A stretch of 64,000 bases of DNA. It comes from Eonycteris spelaea. Its lineage: Eukaryota > Chordata > Mammalia > Chiroptera > Pteropodidae. Below, piece by piece: positions 60,360 through 64,000 of this stretch; position 1 is the stretch's first letter; each line of letters starts with the position of its first letter. The notes below the pieces were generated by a model that was not told the DNA's origin, made no database searches, and worked only from the letters and a program-made list of their open reading frames with translations. Both the position numbers and the translations under genes were made by a program. Location: assembly GCA_003508835.1 (NCBI GenBank), contig PUFA01000006.1:7316001-7380000 (forward strand), given 5' to 3'.

Positions 60360-60870
60360 GGCTTTTTGTCAACTAAAACATATGAAAATCAAACTGCTAA
60401 ACCACTAAGTCGAAAGATCTCGTTAGGAACAAGGAAAAAAAACTATAAAAAATTTTTTAAATTAAAAAGAAACAAAAAGAGCAAAAGGATTAGCGTGAGG
60501 ACTGAGGCACAATTAAAGGAATATTGATGTGGATAAAAATAGAAAAGATAAAAAGAGTTGAAAGAGAACAAAATAAAAGGTTAAAAGGAAAATAATAAAG
60601 AGAAAAATGAAAATAGGAATGAGATAAAAAGGAACACTATCATGAAAGACAAAATATTAAAATAAATAATTAACAGCTCTGGCTAGACAAGGTAAAAAAT
60701 GTAAAACCAGCATGTCAGAAAGCAAAAGGATAAAAGTGTGACAAAGCAAAAATATAAAAGGGTAAAAATAAAATAATAAAAAGGTGGTAAAAGATTAAAA
60801 ACAGCTGCATAAAAATGTGAGCTATAAATAAATAAAGCACTTTTCACAAGACAAGCTTTAGAAAGGTAAA
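60360..60870 (+). repeat. A-rich strand-asymmetric stretch
   Basis: About 500 bp with adenine far in excess of thymine and recurring aaaggataaaa, agataaaaag and ggtaaaa words. It may be the remnant of an old retroelement; no open frame beyond 60 codons. Confidence 0.6.
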
Positions 60871-61377
60871 ACTAGTATGCTTTAAGAGATTAGGAAGAGA
60901 GATGATTAAATGAGCTAAGATAATTCTATCGCAAAACGATATTCTAACAGTAAGAAGTGAGCTAATGATCATATGCCAGAAGGATGCAAAATACACATAC
61001 CTTGAAAGACCACAGGGTTAAATTTTATGAAAATGGCAGCAGCCTGATTTCAAGGACAGGAGACCCTTCTGCAAAGGCATGAGGGATTTTTTTTCTTCAC
61101 CAGCGGAGGAAGAATCCAGCAGACATCCCCTGCTCTTCTCGTAGCTCCTTAGTCAACACTTGTAAAGCTTTGGACTTGCTGTAGTCAGTCTCTCCCTGGG
61201 GCCGTAGCATCTGGCTGGCTCCCAGGCACCCAGGTGACAAGAAAGGAGAGAAGCCCCTCTTGGCCCACAGCCTGGACCCATGTGCTCAGTCTTTCCCCCT
61301 GCCCCTCATCCAGGCAAACATGAGCCCCACTGCTCTGTGAAGTATGAAGCATGAGCAGGATGCAGGGGCAAGACTGT

Positions 61378-61605
61378 GCCGGTTAAGAGCACAAACCTTT
61401 GGATTTGTCTTGGCTTTACTAGTTACTAGCTATATGACCTAGAAAATGGCTTGACAATTCTGTACCTCAGTTTCTTCATCTGAAAAAGAAGGTGATAATA
61501 ATTGTACCTATTGCACAGAGATGAGACAAATAATGATTAATAAACGTAAGTGGCACAGGGTGCATGCTGTCTAAATGGTAGCTGCTATTGTTATTCATAT
61601 TATTA
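61378..61605 (+). repeat. MIR SINE, near full length
   Basis: ggttaagagcacaaaccttt, tactagctatatgacctaga, acctcagtttcttcatctga, gaaggtgataataattgtac and a gctgctattgttattc tail. Confidence 0.8.
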
Positions 61606-63639
61606 TCATAATATTTCATATTACTACTAATTCATTATTATTGATTACAAATTCAGTCCCAGAAAGCTTGGGTCTAATACAGTGTGCAGTGTCGGTTCCT
61701 CTGCTTCTGTCCACAAACAGCCCTGAACTTCATTGAAGGTTAACACAGGACCATGGTCAAGGGGGTTATCACTAGCACAGGGCATTACAAACTTTGAACT
61801 TGCACTTGATGTCTTGCAGGCCCAGTGGGCATTCCCTAGCTCACCACAGAGCCCACTACTCTCTATTATTTATGTGTGGCTTTCTCTTATAGAGTTGTTT
61901 CCTGCCTGGCCCCTGAAGGCGTTAGGTTTGTGACCTCATGAGCTTCTCATAGCTCTAGTCTCCTACTGGTACATGAAACTCCATATCCCAAGCACCGTTT
62001 TATCCCTTGCCTTGGCCAAGGTCTGAGCTCTGGCCCTGGCATCATGATTATTTCCTACCTCTGGCCCCCATTGCCTTGACCTCTTACATGGCTCCTGACT
62101 CAGATGTCCTGAGATAGATGTCCTTCCTCTGAGTCTTCTGAGAGATGCCCACTCCCACTTAAGGGCTGGCCAAGGGCCACTTGAAGACCTAGAACTGATC
62201 CAGACCCTCTGAAGAACGTGCCAAAAAGTCTCAGCGTGGTCTGCAGGTCCCTGGTGTCCCCGGGCTTGGGCTTTTTGGGAATAGTTGCACCAGCTGTGGG
62301 CAGTGGCCCAGCCCCTGGTGCTCTGACTGAAAACCCAGCAATGTGCTTGACAACTTGAAAGCAGAGCCAGCATCATCAGCTTAGAGCACTGGGGTTCGGG
62401 AAGGGGGGCGTGGGGAAAGCACCTTCCTGGCTGGAAGTGTATTGTCAGGGCAGCAGTACTTTGAGTGACAGGCAGTTACAAGGCACAAGTAAAGAAAGAT
62501 CCAACTTCTTTGCCCCTAGTGAACTAACCCTGAGACCGCTGGAATCTGGAAGTGGCAGAGGACAGCATCTCTGTGTGGGCTACCCCAAAACCCACCTCTC
62601 TCCTGTCTTGGACCCTGGGGTTACATGCTAGGGGCACCTTACCCTGGACACACAGATGAACAGAGCCTTGACCCCACCCTCTTTGGCCCTTCATTGCCGA
62701 AGGCAGCCTTCCCCATTCCTGAGGCAGAAAAGGCAGCAGCAGGAGCCTGGAAGCCGGCCCTCCCCCACCCTCTCCCTGCTTGGCCCCTGCCTCTCTTCTG
62801 GTTCTGCTCTTCCATGAGCTCATGAAAAATTCATCTGCCCAAACCTCAGCTCACACACCAAGAAAACACACCCGGCTCATTCCTGGGGGCCCTGCTTTTG
62901 AAGGTTCAGTGTTCTTTTGGCTGCTGATAAGGTGAGTGGCGGTGTCAGCATGCACACGGGCACGTGCGTAGGTGCGGGACTGCTATGCACCGCTGTCTAC
63001 ATACCCACCAGTGGCTGTATTTCCGCCGTCTGCATATCGTGACCCACATAGACTGAGCTGCCAGGCAGGTGGACCTGTGGCACCCAGCAGCGGGAAAGGG
63101 GAAAAGTTAAGGAAGACCAGGATGTGAGCTGGGAGAAGCATCCCAGGCCAGGGACCAGTCTAGGCTTCACCTGCTGGGAGGGTAGGACACCTAACACTCT
63201 GTCCTGTTTCTCACTGGCAGAAGCTGAGGCCTCGAGTCTTGGGTCCTTGGCCTCCGTGTCTGAGCAGGGCTAGGCAGACAGAACATGTGAGAATGGGTTG
63301 TATTTACGCCAGTGGCATTGTATGCACATGTGTATACATGTGTGGAGGCGTGTGGATATTGCCTAAGTCAGAAGGGCGATTGGGAAGACAGCTGTTAGGT
63401 AGCTAACCCCTGGATCCTTCCCCAAAGACTCCCCTCTTCCAACTCCACAGTCCTGTGGCTGGGAGAAGCTTAGCGCAGGGCCCACTTTCGCTTTGGTATA
63501 AGTGATCAGGGAGAAACTAGCCTAAGAGTCCTGGCAACGAAAAGTCAGAAAAGGTTATTTTTCTGGACCCCTGTTTCCTGTGACTTGTTGAAAAGAAATA
63601 TTACCCCTGCTCCTTCAGCTATTCTCCCAGAGCAATAGG

Positions 63640-64000
63640 AGAGCGTGAAGTTATGAAATTGAGGGCACCTTCACCGAGCAATCGATTAGCAGCCGAGAGA
63701 GCTTGTGAATTGGCTGTCTGGACATTTCCAGTAATAAATTGTGAAATAGTCCATGAATAAGTAGTTGGCGGAGTTCAGAATTACCCCCTAGGAAATGTTG
63801 CAGGTCTAGAGACACATTACTAAGGCGAGCACCATTTTAAAGCTCTGGGCTTTGGCTGTTAAATATGTATGCCATCCGCAAAGCACTTCCAGAAATTAAT
63901 GGCATTTTACAGCGGCTCCGAAGGCAGCGTATTTATATGGAGATGTATAGATTGGGGGCTGTGGTGGCTTCACAAATGAAGTGCTAATTTTAGAGGCTGG
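63640..64000. promoter_or_regulatory. Candidate conserved non-coding block at window end
   Basis: gagcaatcgattagcagccg, ccagtaataaattgtgaaat, agaaattaatggcattttac and gaagtgctaattttagaggc. No repeat similarity; runs off the window. Confidence 0.35.

Larger units (their letters stand above)
59615..64000 (+). other. GRIK3: GRIK3 intron 9, 5' part
   Basis: Begins with GTAAGA after exon 9 and runs off the window. It contains a 500-bp A-rich asymmetric stretch (60.36-60.86 kb), a MIR at 61.38 kb and an AT-rich, repeat-poor block at 63.64-64.0 kb. No sequence resembling the next exon (start of the ligand-binding segment) is present. Confidence 0.88.

Noticed and set aside
59615..64000. Search for the next GRIK3 exon (start of ligand-binding segment)
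   Set aside because: No frame with the expected EEP... start or YGNDRFEGYC-like text was found, so the next exon must lie beyond the window.

Overview
The window is mammalian nuclear DNA and lies inside one gene. Eight exons on the + strand, each bounded by AG and GT, read together as the amino-terminal half of the kainate receptor subunit GluK3 (GRIK3). They correspond to exons 2-9 of the usual exon structure of this family. They cover about 404 codons, from just after the signal peptide, through the amino-terminal (LIVBP-like) domain, to the start of the linker into the ligand-binding domain. Exon 1 lies upstream of position 1. The exons for the ligand-binding domain, channel and C-terminal tail lie beyond 64000.

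Layout: partial intron 1 (1-22590), exon 2 (22591-22767), intron 2 (10.5 kb), exon 3 (33272-33529), intron 3 (4.8 kb), exon 4 (38320-38501), intron 4 (2.3 kb), exon 5 (40781-40834), intron 5 (8.5 kb), exon 6 (49354-49527), intron 6 (0.65 kb), exon 7 (50181-50324), intron 7 (5.9 kb), exon 8 (56223-56329), intron 8 (3.2 kb), exon 9 (59501-59614), partial intron 9. Introns 1-3 split codons after the first base; introns 4-9 fall between codons. Exon 8 is one base short (107 instead of 108), which puts a stop codon six codons in. Because every other exon is intact, I suspect an undercalled G run in the assembly, but a real variant cannot be excluded from sequence alone.

The introns hold mostly old, diverged repeats: MIR and L2 fragments, L1 pieces concentrated at 18.0-22.4 kb and 25.9-27.3 kb, a Tigger-type DNA transposon (53.75-54.37 kb), two hAT-type miniature elements, many microsatellites, and a 5S rRNA-derived retrocopy with poly(A) tail and target duplication (18.77-18.89 kb). 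A younger L1 3' end at 48.76-49.09 kb looks like the L1 type common in Laurasiatheria. There is no Alu, rodent B1/B2, carnivore SINEC or ruminant Bov-tA/BovB that I can recognise. A laurasiatherian with low recent SINE activity fits best; the species cannot be fixed.

Several intronic blocks with dense TAAT/ATTA and few repeats look like conserved non-coding elements, but this is inferred from composition only. I found no second protein gene, no bacterial or phage feature, no CRISPR array and no previously undescribed system. The long open frames outside the exons lie in repeats or low-complexity DNA.
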